DNA of 64,000 bases, from contig CALTTE010000001.1 in assembly GCA_943908405.1 (NCBI GenBank), forward strand, positions 24,339 through 88,338, written 5' to 3'. This DNA comes from an uncultured Moraxella sp. Its GTDB lineage: Bacteria > Pseudomonadota > Gammaproteobacteria > Pseudomonadales > Moraxellaceae. The position numbers were made by a program, and so were the translations under genes. Positions 56,532-64,000 of this stretch are shown here, one piece after another. Each line of letters opens with the position of its first letter. Within the stretch, counting starts at the first letter, position 1. Below the pieces are notes generated by a model, which did no database searches, had not been told where the DNA came from, and saw nothing but the letters and a program-made list of their open reading frames with translations.

Positions 56532-57623
56532 TCATTGTAAGCGAATATCTGAAACATAAGCCAAACCTTTTTTGCCAAGATAAAAACTGGATACGCTCGC
56601 TTGTTTTATTTTTTTGAGTAAATCTTCAGATTTTTCGCGATCAATGTTTAGTGTAATTTCAATCTCCCCACTAGCTTTTGTGAGTTGATATGGCGTATGA
56701 GTTGTTTTTGTTTTACCACCCATAAGAGGATTTAGAAAGTCTCTTACACCATTAAAACCTCTTTTTGAAAACCCTCTTATGGCTTTTCTTTTGGAAAGAT
56801 AATTAGATGAGCTAATACCATTTTTCTCAAATTCTTGTAGCATAATATAAAGGCTAGCGTAATAAAATCTTTTTGGATAAATGGATTTGTTTTTTTCAAT
56901 GTATAATTCGTTTGGAAACAACTTTTGGAGAACATCTATACTCTTTCTTAATTTACACTCAAATTCAATTTTTTTATTATCGCTGGATAAGTGTAAGATT
57001 TGATTATTGATATTTTTTATTTTTTTGTCATCTGGTCTATCTTTATTTTTTTCTTCAATAATTTTATTTTTCAGTTCATTGATTTCATCTTCAGAAAATT
57101 TTATAAAATCCATTGTTTCAATCTCAAATTGAACTCTATTTAAAATATGCGTAACTGATACTTTAGTATTTATTTCTGGAATATAAGGATTTAAAATAAA
57201 GTCTAAGATTTCCTCAAATGTTAAGTCTAAAATTGACCAAAGTATGGCTGAATGCTCAGAAAAAAATAAAGGCTCATCTTCTTTTATAATACCAATAAAA
57301 CTGTTTTGTGGTGGTCTATTTTCAGATTTGTTGATGATGGAGACAGTCTCAATCCAAACTTGAGACTGTCCAGTTTCTCGAAAAGATATATCCATATCCT
57401 TAAAATAAAAATCATCACTATTCTTTGCTTGATACAACTTCCTTTGGTCGCCAATTAACCTAGATAGTACTCCTAAAATAGTGTTCATTGATATGGATTT
57501 GATATCTTCTGTTTCTTTTGATTTTGATGAGGCTTTGAATTTTCTGTTTTTAACTGGTTCATTGTTCGACCCACTTAAAAAAGAATTTTGCCAGATAGAA
57601 TTGTACTTAATGAATATTCTCAT
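56532..57623 (-). CDS. cas5fv: Cas5fv, I-F2 Cascade subunit
   Basis: 363 residues. The N-terminus (RIFIKYNSIWQNSFLSGSNN, NTILGVLSRLIGDQRKLYQA) matches the Cas5fv of the Shewanella putrefaciens I-Fv system as I recall it. In this variant Cas5fv is larger than canonical Cas5f, caps the 5' crRNA handle and takes over PAM recognition from the missing large subunit. A charged helical insertion (about 165-225, rich in Lys/Glu/Asn) sits in the middle. Its ATG overlaps the cas7fv stop by one base (TAATG). Confidence 0.88.
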   Translation of the reverse strand: MRIFIKYNSIWQNSFLSGSNNEPVKNRKFKASSKSKETEDIKSISMNTILGVLSRLIGDQRKLYQAKNSDDFYFKDMDISFRETGQSQVWIETVSIINKSENRPPQNSFIGIIKEDEPLFFSEHSAILWSILDLTFEEILDFILNPYIPEINTKVSVTHILNRVQFEIETMDFIKFSEDEINELKNKIIEEKNKDRPDDKKIKNINNQILHLSSDNKKIEFECKLRKSIDVLQKLFPNELYIEKNKSIYPKRFYYASLYIMLQEFEKNGISSSNYLSKRKAIRGFSKRGFNGVRDFLNPLMGGKTKTTHTPYQLTKASGEIEITLNIDREKSEDLLKKIKQASVSSFYLGKKGLAYVSDIRLQ

Positions 57624-58639
57624 TATAATTCCTTTTGCTCATAATAAATTGCATAAGGTTCATTTTTTTTAGTAACAATATCGTTATTGCTTCTATTTCT
57701 AATACGAAACATATCTCTAGGATGTGTAAAATTATTATAATCAATTTCTACATTTTCTACATACATATAACCTTTAGCTTGTTTTATCGCTAAATTCTCA
57801 ATCATAAAAATAATCTGTTTAACCAAAGCATCAATGGCATATTCATTTAATAAAATACCTTTTTGACCATCAGCAAAAACAGTTCCCTTTCGGATATAGT
57901 TTTTATGATAAACAGCTTGAATATCTCCTGTTGCAAAATCCAATTTTTGAATATATTGTTCAATTTTTTGAGCCAATTCTATACCTTCTTTATCTGTTGT
58001 TATTTGGATAGCTTCTTGTCCATAATCATTTGATAAAGCAATAAATTGTAATTGTTCGATATTTATTGAGCCGTAAGCTACATATTCGGTATCGCCAAAG
58101 GTTGTTTTTGAAAACAAAGAGTTGCTTTTATCCACACCAGATTTGGTTTGTTGTTTTTCTTTATTTCCTGCTCTACTAAATTGCTCAAAATTCCCTTTTT
58201 TTCCTATCTCTAAAAAATCAGTTAACAATAATGGGCTTGTACGTTTATTTTCATTCTTTGGTATAACATATCCTCTGAGCAATCCTGTCATTGAACATAA
58301 AATTTTATCCACGTTCTTTTCTATTTGTGGGTGCTGCCAATTAATTACATCATCTTTGAACAGATGATAGCGAATACAATTTTGACTGATGTACATTGGA
58401 GTTTTGTTGAAATCTACTTCATTGGCTTCTTTTAAACCTTCAAAAAACTCACCTTTTTCTGTCTTTTTGGTCTCTTTGTTGCTATAACCACGCAATTTGG
58501 GCAGGGTATGGGTAGTAACCTTTGTCCATTTGCCTTTAATTAAAGTCTGTAACTCAGTAGGACCATTCCAGTTGACCACGCCGTGTCCAAACGCAAGAAT
58601 TTTAAAATCAACGCTTTTAATGCCAGTGATTTTGTTCAC
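57623..58639 (-). CDS. cas7fv: Cas7fv, I-F2 Cascade backbone subunit
   Basis: 338 residues. ITGIKSVDFKILAFGHGVVN, TPMYISQNCIRYHLF, FFSKTTFGDTEYV-like (LFSKTTFGDTEYVAYGSIN) and IKQAKGYMYVENV are characteristic of Cas7fv, the RRM-fold subunit that lines the crRNA. The start is a GTG with a perfect AAGGAG seven bases upstream. It lies directly after cas2-3, where canonical I-F systems have csy1, so the large subunit (Cas8f) and Csy2 are absent and the operon is of the I-F2 (I-Fv) type. Confidence 0.92.
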   Translation of the reverse strand: MNKITGIKSVDFKILAFGHGVVNWNGPTELQTLIKGKWTKVTTHTLPKLRGYSNKETKKTEKGEFFEGLKEANEVDFNKTPMYISQNCIRYHLFKDDVINWQHPQIEKNVDKILCSMTGLLRGYVIPKNENKRTSPLLLTDFLEIGKKGNFEQFSRAGNKEKQQTKSGVDKSNSLFSKTTFGDTEYVAYGSINIEQLQFIALSNDYGQEAIQITTDKEGIELAQKIEQYIQKLDFATGDIQAVYHKNYIRKGTVFADGQKGILLNEYAIDALVKQIIFMIENLAIKQAKGYMYVENVEIDYNNFTHPRDMFRIRNRSNNDIVTKKNEPYAIYYEQKEL

Positions 58640-58688
58640 TAAATACTCCTTAATAAAAAATAAAATAAAACTTAATTTAAAGGTAATT

Positions 58689-61600
58689 CTAGTCTTTGTC
58701 TGTTGTTTTTAGGTTAATAATTGTATCAAGACACATCACACCCACAGGTTGCTTGTTGGTTGTAACGTAATACATACCATAAGGATGACGTTCACGCTCA
58801 CCACCAATCGGCTCTAGGTCTGTCGGCGTATAGCTTAGATAAATTGGATACTCAGGTGAGCGGGCAAACTGTAACAATTGCCAGTCAAACTTGGTCTTTT
58901 TAAAAGTTTCATTGGGATATTTGCCTGCCATAATGTTGTGGTGTTTTTTGTGCATAAAGGCAAGCAAGTTTTTGTTGCTGTCTGTTAAATTCCCCTTTCC
59001 GCCCTGTATTCTATCAACGCTTTCTGTTAGGCCAATGACTATTTGACTGTGGTCAGTGTTTTCAGGGTAGGCGTATTCGTCAAGATAATGAATGTTTAGC
59101 TCGTTGTCTACATCACACACTGCCATTTGTACAAAACGATTATCACCACGCAAAGACATACTGGCGATTTTGACAATACCGTCTTGCTTGATTTTGTTAA
59201 TCGGTATACTCATTGGGTCAATCACTTTTTGGTTAATCAAATCCACACTGTTTTTGAGTGCCAAAATAAGGTCTGCTTTGATTTTTTCTTGGCATTGATT
59301 ATCGGCATAAAAAGCTTGATACACTTGATACAGTTCATTGATTTTTATCGTTGGCTTATCGTGGTCTTGTAGGTAATTTTTAATAAAATTTAGCCACGCC
59401 ACGGTGCTCTGCCACAAAGATAAATGATTCAAAAACTTGGCTGTATTGGAGGTTTGTTTGCCTTTTTTAGCAGAATTTGGCAAAACGGTTGTATAATGGT
59501 TGATTGCTTTATTATCATCAAATCGGTCTAGTCGTCCCAGACGCTGTAGCCAATTTTCAGCACTCGTTAAGTCAGTAAACATACGCTCACAGCTGATATT
59601 GAGTGATGCTTGTACGATTGGTCCACTACGCAAGATTTGGTAATGCTTTGAGCCGTGTTGTTTAAAACTATCAAACACTTTATTAAACCATTTGGCCTTA
59701 TCTTGTCTGGTGTATTTAGAATGCAATAAAATTGAGTTCTCTTGGTTGTGATGATACAAATAGCCAACTTGGGCATCAACAGCGGTATTGGTGATAATAA
59801 AAGTGGTTTTGTTGTCATCAATACGGTTAGTTATTAAAGGATTATTTTGATCATCGGCATAACTGACAAAATCAATATGATAATCTGCTTGATTAAAGCT
59901 TGGCACTCGCACGATATCATTGGTATCAATGCCTAACACCTTGCTAACAAAATAATCGTGAGGTGTGGCAGAAACAAGCAGTGTATTTGCCAAATGTTGT
60001 CGCATTTTTTTGGCTTCAATCAATTCAGCAAACAATAAATTAAATGCAGGCATTACAATCAATTCGTGAAATTCATCAAATACCACGTGAGATTGCATAA
60101 AATCAATCATTCCAACCACTTTTTGATGTGAAATAATGTTATGTACCACTTGGTCAATGGTGGTAATGACAATATCGCCACTAAAATAATCTTCGCTGGC
60201 TGTTTCTGGTGCATCATCAAAACCAATCTCGCCCACCAAAATTTTCTTATACTCACCTGTAAAAATCTCAATGCGACTATTGGGCAGATAATTGCTTTGT
60301 GTTAAATCGTGCAACAGACCCAAACAGACTTGCACACGAGGACAGACCCAAATAATTTTTTGTGCATCTGTTTTCATTGCCCATTCAAGGGCGATTTTGG
60401 TTTTACCACACCCTGCCGGACCTTGTAGCACACTGACATTATCACGCTCATCAAAGGCTGCATTTTCTTGAATTTGAGCAAGCTCATCGGCGGCTTTACT
60501 TTGGCTTTGATTGCGTTCACTGTTTGGGTATTTGATATCAAAGCCTTGCAAACAGTGAGCAATCTCATCGCTTAGCGTACTTTTATCTAACCATATGTCA
60601 TCCAAAACATTGATAAGCGAGCCGTCAGCCAAATATGCGGTTAAATCTTCAGCGGGCATTTTTGAGACCAGTCTATCGGCAGTAATAACCGCCATACGCA
60701 CCAAGTTATTGAGTGCATTAGGCTTAATGTCTTGTACAAATTCCACCACTTTATCTGATAAATCATTATACTTTTTATAACAAGGCAGGCTATTACCAGT
60801 AAGTTGATAAGGATAAGACCATTTGGGTAGCAATTTATCAAAAGCTACTCCGTCTATAGCTACTCCGTCTATTTGAAATTTTTGACCAATCAATGCCACC
60901 TCTTTTAAAACAGTAGCAATTTGGTCAATGATTTTTCCCATACCAACATTTAATGATTCTTGGAGCAACTTATCAATTCCCTCAGCTTTATCAAAATACT
61001 TGCTTTGTTCTTTTGAGCGGTAAGGGCGGGTATGATGCCAATAAATGCTATGATAGATTTGCTCAATTTGAGCGTTATTTAACGTATCATTGCTATTTAA
61101 CAGTGAACTAGCAAAAAGCCAAGACAATTCGTGATGTCTTGGGTGCTTTTCAAAGCTAAATTTGCCTAAATTTTTTACAGTACTGTCAATATGCACACCG
61201 TCATCAGGCAAATCTATGAATTTATCAATACTTTGAGACTTGTCATATTTTTTGCTCACCCATAACTGAAACTGTGGGTCAATTTTGCCAATATCGTGTA
61301 AAACCCCTGCAACAAAAGCAGATTGAGCAAGATTGGGGCTAGCGATGTTTAGCTTATTTATCAGTTGATACGCCAAATAACCGACGGCAAACAAATGACT
61401 ACTTAACATCTGACCGTGGGTATTGGCTAAAATATTTTTGCTTTCAATGGGTAAATCCATAAATAATTCCTTGGTTGTATAATTTACTGGCACAAAGCCA
61501 AGCTCATTAAAGGCGTCTTTACGCCCCACCACCCACACCAGCTGGGTGTGCTTGCGAGTGCGGATACGATGACAGCTGACGGCGGTGGATTTGGTCGCCG

Positions 61601-61754
61601 ATGCCTTAAGCAGTCGCCTTACCGTCTCAAGTCCCTCTTCGGTAATCGGCGTTTGCCACACGTTATCGCCAATGCGATTGGCAAAGGCATCTAAAATCCG
61701 CCGAGTGCGTTTTAGGGCATTTTTTTGACATTGTGATACAAAAGTAACCAGCAT
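58689..61754 (-). CDS. cas3: Cas2-Cas3 fusion (type I-F)
   Basis: 1021 residues from the ATG at 61754, which has GGAG at six bases. Residues 1-95 are the Cas2 domain typical of I-F (LVTFVSQCQKNALKRTRRIL, FANRIGDNVWQTPITEEGLE). An HD nuclease domain follows (VLHDIGK near 150, HHELSW near 208). The superfamily-2 helicase has GPAGCGKT near 445, VVFDEFHEL near 558, LLVSATPHD near 593 and QRLGRLDRF later. It links spacer acquisition with Cas1 to target shredding. All catalytic motifs look intact. A gap of 210 bases separates it from cas1. Confidence 0.95.
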   Translation of the reverse strand: MLVTFVSQCQKNALKRTRRILDAFANRIGDNVWQTPITEEGLETVRRLLKASATKSTAVSCHRIRTRKHTQLVWVVGRKDAFNELGFVPVNYTTKELFMDLPIESKNILANTHGQMLSSHLFAVGYLAYQLINKLNIASPNLAQSAFVAGVLHDIGKIDPQFQLWVSKKYDKSQSIDKFIDLPDDGVHIDSTVKNLGKFSFEKHPRHHELSWLFASSLLNSNDTLNNAQIEQIYHSIYWHHTRPYRSKEQSKYFDKAEGIDKLLQESLNVGMGKIIDQIATVLKEVALIGQKFQIDGVAIDGVAFDKLLPKWSYPYQLTGNSLPCYKKYNDLSDKVVEFVQDIKPNALNNLVRMAVITADRLVSKMPAEDLTAYLADGSLINVLDDIWLDKSTLSDEIAHCLQGFDIKYPNSERNQSQSKAADELAQIQENAAFDERDNVSVLQGPAGCGKTKIALEWAMKTDAQKIIWVCPRVQVCLGLLHDLTQSNYLPNSRIEIFTGEYKKILVGEIGFDDAPETASEDYFSGDIVITTIDQVVHNIISHQKVVGMIDFMQSHVVFDEFHELIVMPAFNLLFAELIEAKKMRQHLANTLLVSATPHDYFVSKVLGIDTNDIVRVPSFNQADYHIDFVSYADDQNNPLITNRIDDNKTTFIITNTAVDAQVGYLYHHNQENSILLHSKYTRQDKAKWFNKVFDSFKQHGSKHYQILRSGPIVQASLNISCERMFTDLTSAENWLQRLGRLDRFDDNKAINHYTTVLPNSAKKGKQTSNTAKFLNHLSLWQSTVAWLNFIKNYLQDHDKPTIKINELYQVYQAFYADNQCQEKIKADLILALKNSVDLINQKVIDPMSIPINKIKQDGIVKIASMSLRGDNRFVQMAVCDVDNELNIHYLDEYAYPENTDHSQIVIGLTESVDRIQGGKGNLTDSNKNLLAFMHKKHHNIMAGKYPNETFKKTKFDWQLLQFARSPEYPIYLSYTPTDLEPIGGERERHPYGMYYVTTNKQPVGVMCLDTIINLKTTDKD

Positions 61755-61976
61755 TTGACGCTCCAAGCGGTAGATATTTAAGTATTCAGTTTGTGTTTTA
61801 AAAAGGGGTTTTGGTTGAGTGTAACAGGGCTTAAATCTGCGATGAAATCCCTATTTAACCTTAGATAAATCATTAAAAAAATCACGTTTTAAACGTTTAA
61901 AAATCAAACATTAAAAATTGCTTTAATCATTTTATTTTTGGCGATTTAAGCCACATTAAAAATCTTATTAAGGCAA
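61755..61976. other. cas1 to cas2-3 gap
   Basis: 222 bases without a gene. In most I-F operons these genes nearly touch. The stretch is AT-rich with no clear hairpin terminator; it may hold a second promoter for cas2-3 and the effector genes. Confidence 0.5.
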
Positions 61977-62993
61977 TCACCAATCACGATTTAATGCCAA
62001 GGTTTTCACCGTTTCAAACAAATAATCCAATGCCTTATGCGTGGTAAAATAATTCAAACAATCTTGGCGAAACTCTTGCTCACTTAAATTATCTTTAGCC
62101 CCAATAAATGCCAATGGCAACACAATGGCATCTTTGATAATATCGGCAACATCAAACACCAACGCCCCACGCCGAGTTTTGCCGTGCATCACCGCAAAAC
62201 TGTGGGGAATGCCAAGCACCCAAGTGGTGGTTGCCCCAAGTCCATATGCCAAATAATTGCCGTGATTCAAAAAATTATTGGCTTTGTCGGTGCCGTGATG
62301 ATTGCGACCAAAGCCTGAATTGTCAGTACACAGAGCAGCAAAGCGGTATAATTCTTTGGTCATTCGCCCCTCAAGGGTGAGCAGTTCATTGACATTATTT
62401 TGGCATATAATTTGTTGCTGGTAGTGATTTAACAAGCTTGCGATTTGTGGATTTTGACTGTCAAAACCATAACTTTTTAAGGCATTGTCTCGCCCCCAAA
62501 CTTGAGATAAAAACTGCAAACGTGCATTTTGTAACCGTTTTGCCATTGCTAAGCGTTTGGTATCGTCCCACCACCACGACAGCCAGCCTTGCACATATTC
62601 GGTGGGGCGGTATTCGCTTTGTGGCGTAAACCACGCCACCTCTAACGCCTGTTCTGTCTCTACCTGTTCTATCCCCACTTGCTCTGTGCCCATAAATAAC
62701 GGCGTGCCACCGCCACCACAAAAACCAACAAGCACCCCAGCCGCTGCCAGCATTCGCATTGCCGCTTGGGTAATGGACGTACCCGTCCCAAGCAAAAGAC
62801 AGGTGGTGTTGGCAATGGGAATGTTGTAATACAGATTTTCTTTGTCGCTTTCGGTTAAATACAAAATCCGCCCGTCTTTTTGCATCACACGGCAATGCTC
62901 TAAATAATACAAATTGGCACGCTTGGAGTGGAGAATGGTTTTAAGTTCAGAGGGGGCAAAGGCATTGTTGGTGTAGGGGTTCACAGGTTTCAT
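61977..62993 (-). CDS. cas1: Cas1 integrase (type I-F)
   Basis: 338 residues. ANLYYLEHCRVMQKDGRILY and TTCLLLGTGTSITQAAMRML mark I-F Cas1. The metal-site residues are E208 (LEGRMTKELYR), H270 (FAVMHGKTRRG) and D284 (FDVADIIKDA). With Cas2-3 it integrates spacers at the leader end. An insertion at about residues 101-118 consists of three five-residue repeats (GTEQV, GIEQV, ETEQA), encoded by 15-bp units, in a loop that is shorter in other Cas1 proteins. First gene of the operon. Confidence 0.95.
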   Translation of the reverse strand: MKPVNPYTNNAFAPSELKTILHSKRANLYYLEHCRVMQKDGRILYLTESDKENLYYNIPIANTTCLLLGTGTSITQAAMRMLAAAGVLVGFCGGGGTPLFMGTEQVGIEQVETEQALEVAWFTPQSEYRPTEYVQGWLSWWWDDTKRLAMAKRLQNARLQFLSQVWGRDNALKSYGFDSQNPQIASLLNHYQQQIICQNNVNELLTLEGRMTKELYRFAALCTDNSGFGRNHHGTDKANNFLNHGNYLAYGLGATTTWVLGIPHSFAVMHGKTRRGALVFDVADIIKDAIVLPLAFIGAKDNLSEQEFRQDCLNYFTTHKALDYLFETVKTLALNRDW

Positions 62994-63070
62994 AATGACT
63001 TTCTTGGTTGATGAATTTAGGACAAGAGCAGTTTAACTTAAGCAGTGCATTGTTAAGTTATAAAAAACAG

Positions 63071-63127
63071 TTATCGTCCAAATTTTTTAGGGTGTTGGTT
63101 GGTGTTTGTTAAGTTATCATTGACCAT
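63071..63127 (-). CDS. Possible 18-aa leader peptide upstream of cas1
   Basis: An ATG at 63127 preceded by CAAGGAGCGATA (perfect ribosome-binding site) opens an 18-codon frame (VNDNLTNTNQHPKKFGR after Met) ending at a TAA 78 bases before the cas1 start. The RBS-to-start word AAGGAGCGATAATG is identical to that of the decarboxylase gene at 63685 on the other strand. It could be a translated leader, a relic or chance. Confidence 0.3.
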   Translation of the reverse strand: MVNDNLTNTNQHPKKFGR

Positions 63128-63684
63128 TATCGCTCCTTGATGGCGTGTTGGTGGGGTTTATTATTCAATCCTTGCTTGTATTTAAATTTATATTGCTATT
63201 TAATATTGCTATTTATGTTTAAATTGATTGGATTTTAGCAGTTGGTTTTAATGAAGTTAATTTTAAAGTCTTTTGCCCATAAAAACAAGCATCTTTAAAA
63301 CCCTTTTAATTTAAGTTTAATGCTTAAATGCGGTTGGGTTATTTTTATTGCTCAAAACAAATATTTGAATTTTGGTTGTGCCAAATAAATGCTAATAACA
63401 CAATATTCGCTTAAGAAAAATGCCAATTTATGCATAAATTTTATACACAAAAATTCCCCCAGTAGCCATTAACTTGCTATAATATTATTGATAAGCAATG
63501 TTGTTTTGGTTGTTGATGGATAAATTTGCTTTGTTGGTGTCATTGGATTGTTACTTAAATTAAACCAATCCAAGCCACTTAACCAATTTAAGCCAATAAC
63601 GCCAATTAAGCAAAAGCCCAGCCAATGCAAAACACCCTGACAAATTTAAATGTTATCCCAAGCTTAAGCCCAAAAGGAGCGATA
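63128..63684. other. Intergenic region between divergent cas operon and decarboxylase gene
   Basis: 557 bases, AT-rich. It should contain the promoters of the cas operon and of the decarboxylase gene. Short repeats of TTTAATATTGCTATTTA type occur at 63195-63220. No further gene recognised. Confidence 0.4.
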
Positions 63685-64000
63685 ATGATTCAAATTAACG
63701 ATTATTTTGACGACCAGCAATGGCAAAAGTTCAAAAACGCCAGCCAAGATGAAGCAACGCCGTTGTTGGTGGTGGATTTAAACCGCATTAAATACAAATA
63801 CGCCGAGATGGTAGAGTTATTCCCCACCGCCAAAATCCATTATGCTATGAAAGCAAGCCCTGCGGTGGAGGTGTGCCAACTGCTTGCCGATTTGGGTTCT
63901 AACTTTGATTGTGCCTCCATTTATGAGCTAGACCGTGTGCTAGGTCTTGGGGTGTCGCCTGAGCGGATTTCTTATGGCAACACCATCAAAAAAGCCGACC
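63685..64000 (+). CDS. Type III PLP-dependent ornithine/lysine decarboxylase, 5' part
   Basis: The first 105 residues of a gene running off the window. PLLVVDLNRIKYKYAEMVEL, the PLP lysine motif IHYAMKASPAVEV and NFDCASIYELDRVLGLGVSP are those of eukaryotic-type (alanine racemase fold) ornithine/lysine/diaminopimelate decarboxylases. It would make putrescine or cadaverine. AAGGAG lies five bases before the ATG. Divergent from the cas operon and probably core genome. Confidence 0.87.
   Translation, partial: MIQINDYFDDQQWQKFKNASQDEATPLLVVDLNRIKYKYAEMVELFPTAKIHYAMKASPAVEVCQLLADLGSNFDCASIYELDRVLGLGVSPERISYGNTIKKAD

Overview
The window looks like a chromosomal segment of a Moraxellaceae bacterium, most likely genus Moraxella. 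It is AT-rich, its proteins are rich in Asn, Gln and Thr, and it has a transferrin/lactoferrin-type receptor locus with a Slam translocator and a Gammaproteobacteria-type housekeeping set (tex, ompR, purE/purK, pdxB, dgkA, pepD, truB, rbfA, rimI). Species cannot be fixed from the sequence alone.

Layout. 1-12 kb is core genome: the 5' part of tex, ompR, a small membrane protein, a CorC/HlyC-type protein with an OmpA-domain partner, a rhomboid protease, a phosphoesterase, and purE and purK separated by a 16-bp tandem array. 12.05-14.58 kb is a decayed mobile zone: an hsdS specificity-subunit pseudogene is split by two inverted, degenerate IS1-like copies that flank an intact yiaA-like gene. 14.6-18.2 kb is core again (YaiI family, AI-2E family permease, pdxB, dgkA).

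18.2-22.8 kb holds a three-gene minus-strand operon: a CrfC/RdcA-like dynamin GTPase, an unrecognised 308-aa protein and a patatin-like lipase. 22.9-27.6 kb carries two Nudix genes, rimI, pepD and tRNA-Ser(GGA). 28.2-30.5 kb is a compact minus-strand operon: a glycine-rich membrane/coiled-coil protein, a small protein, a YkgJ-type cysteine-cluster protein and a HEPN-like protein. A helix-turn-helix gene lies upstream. Both operons look accessory and are candidates for defence or stress functions; this is inference.

32-39.5 kb is an iron-piracy locus on the minus strand: a Fur-box-like site, a TbpB/LbpB-like lipoprotein, a TbpA/LbpA-like TonB-dependent receptor and Slam. 39.9-44 kb has truB, rbfA and two DUF2382 stress-type genes.

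The last 20 kb is a CRISPR-Cas locus. cas1, cas2-3, cas7fv, cas5fv and cas6f are read leftward, followed by a leader and a 10.1-kb array of 169 repeats and 168 spacers. The gene set lacks the csy1/cas8f and csy2 genes of canonical I-F and matches the minimal variant I-F2 (I-Fv). The array preserves acquisition history: an exact duplicate spacer, spacers hitting homologous protospacers in diverged targets, an overlapping adjacent pair, and three consecutive spacers with the same seed end. Its trailer end abuts a broken serine recombinase gene and a BrnT toxin gene with two paralogous candidate antitoxin genes. Beyond these sits one isolated degenerate repeat, suggesting the array once extended further or that the repeat has another role. 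The window closes with the start of a type III PLP-dependent ornithine/lysine decarboxylase gene.
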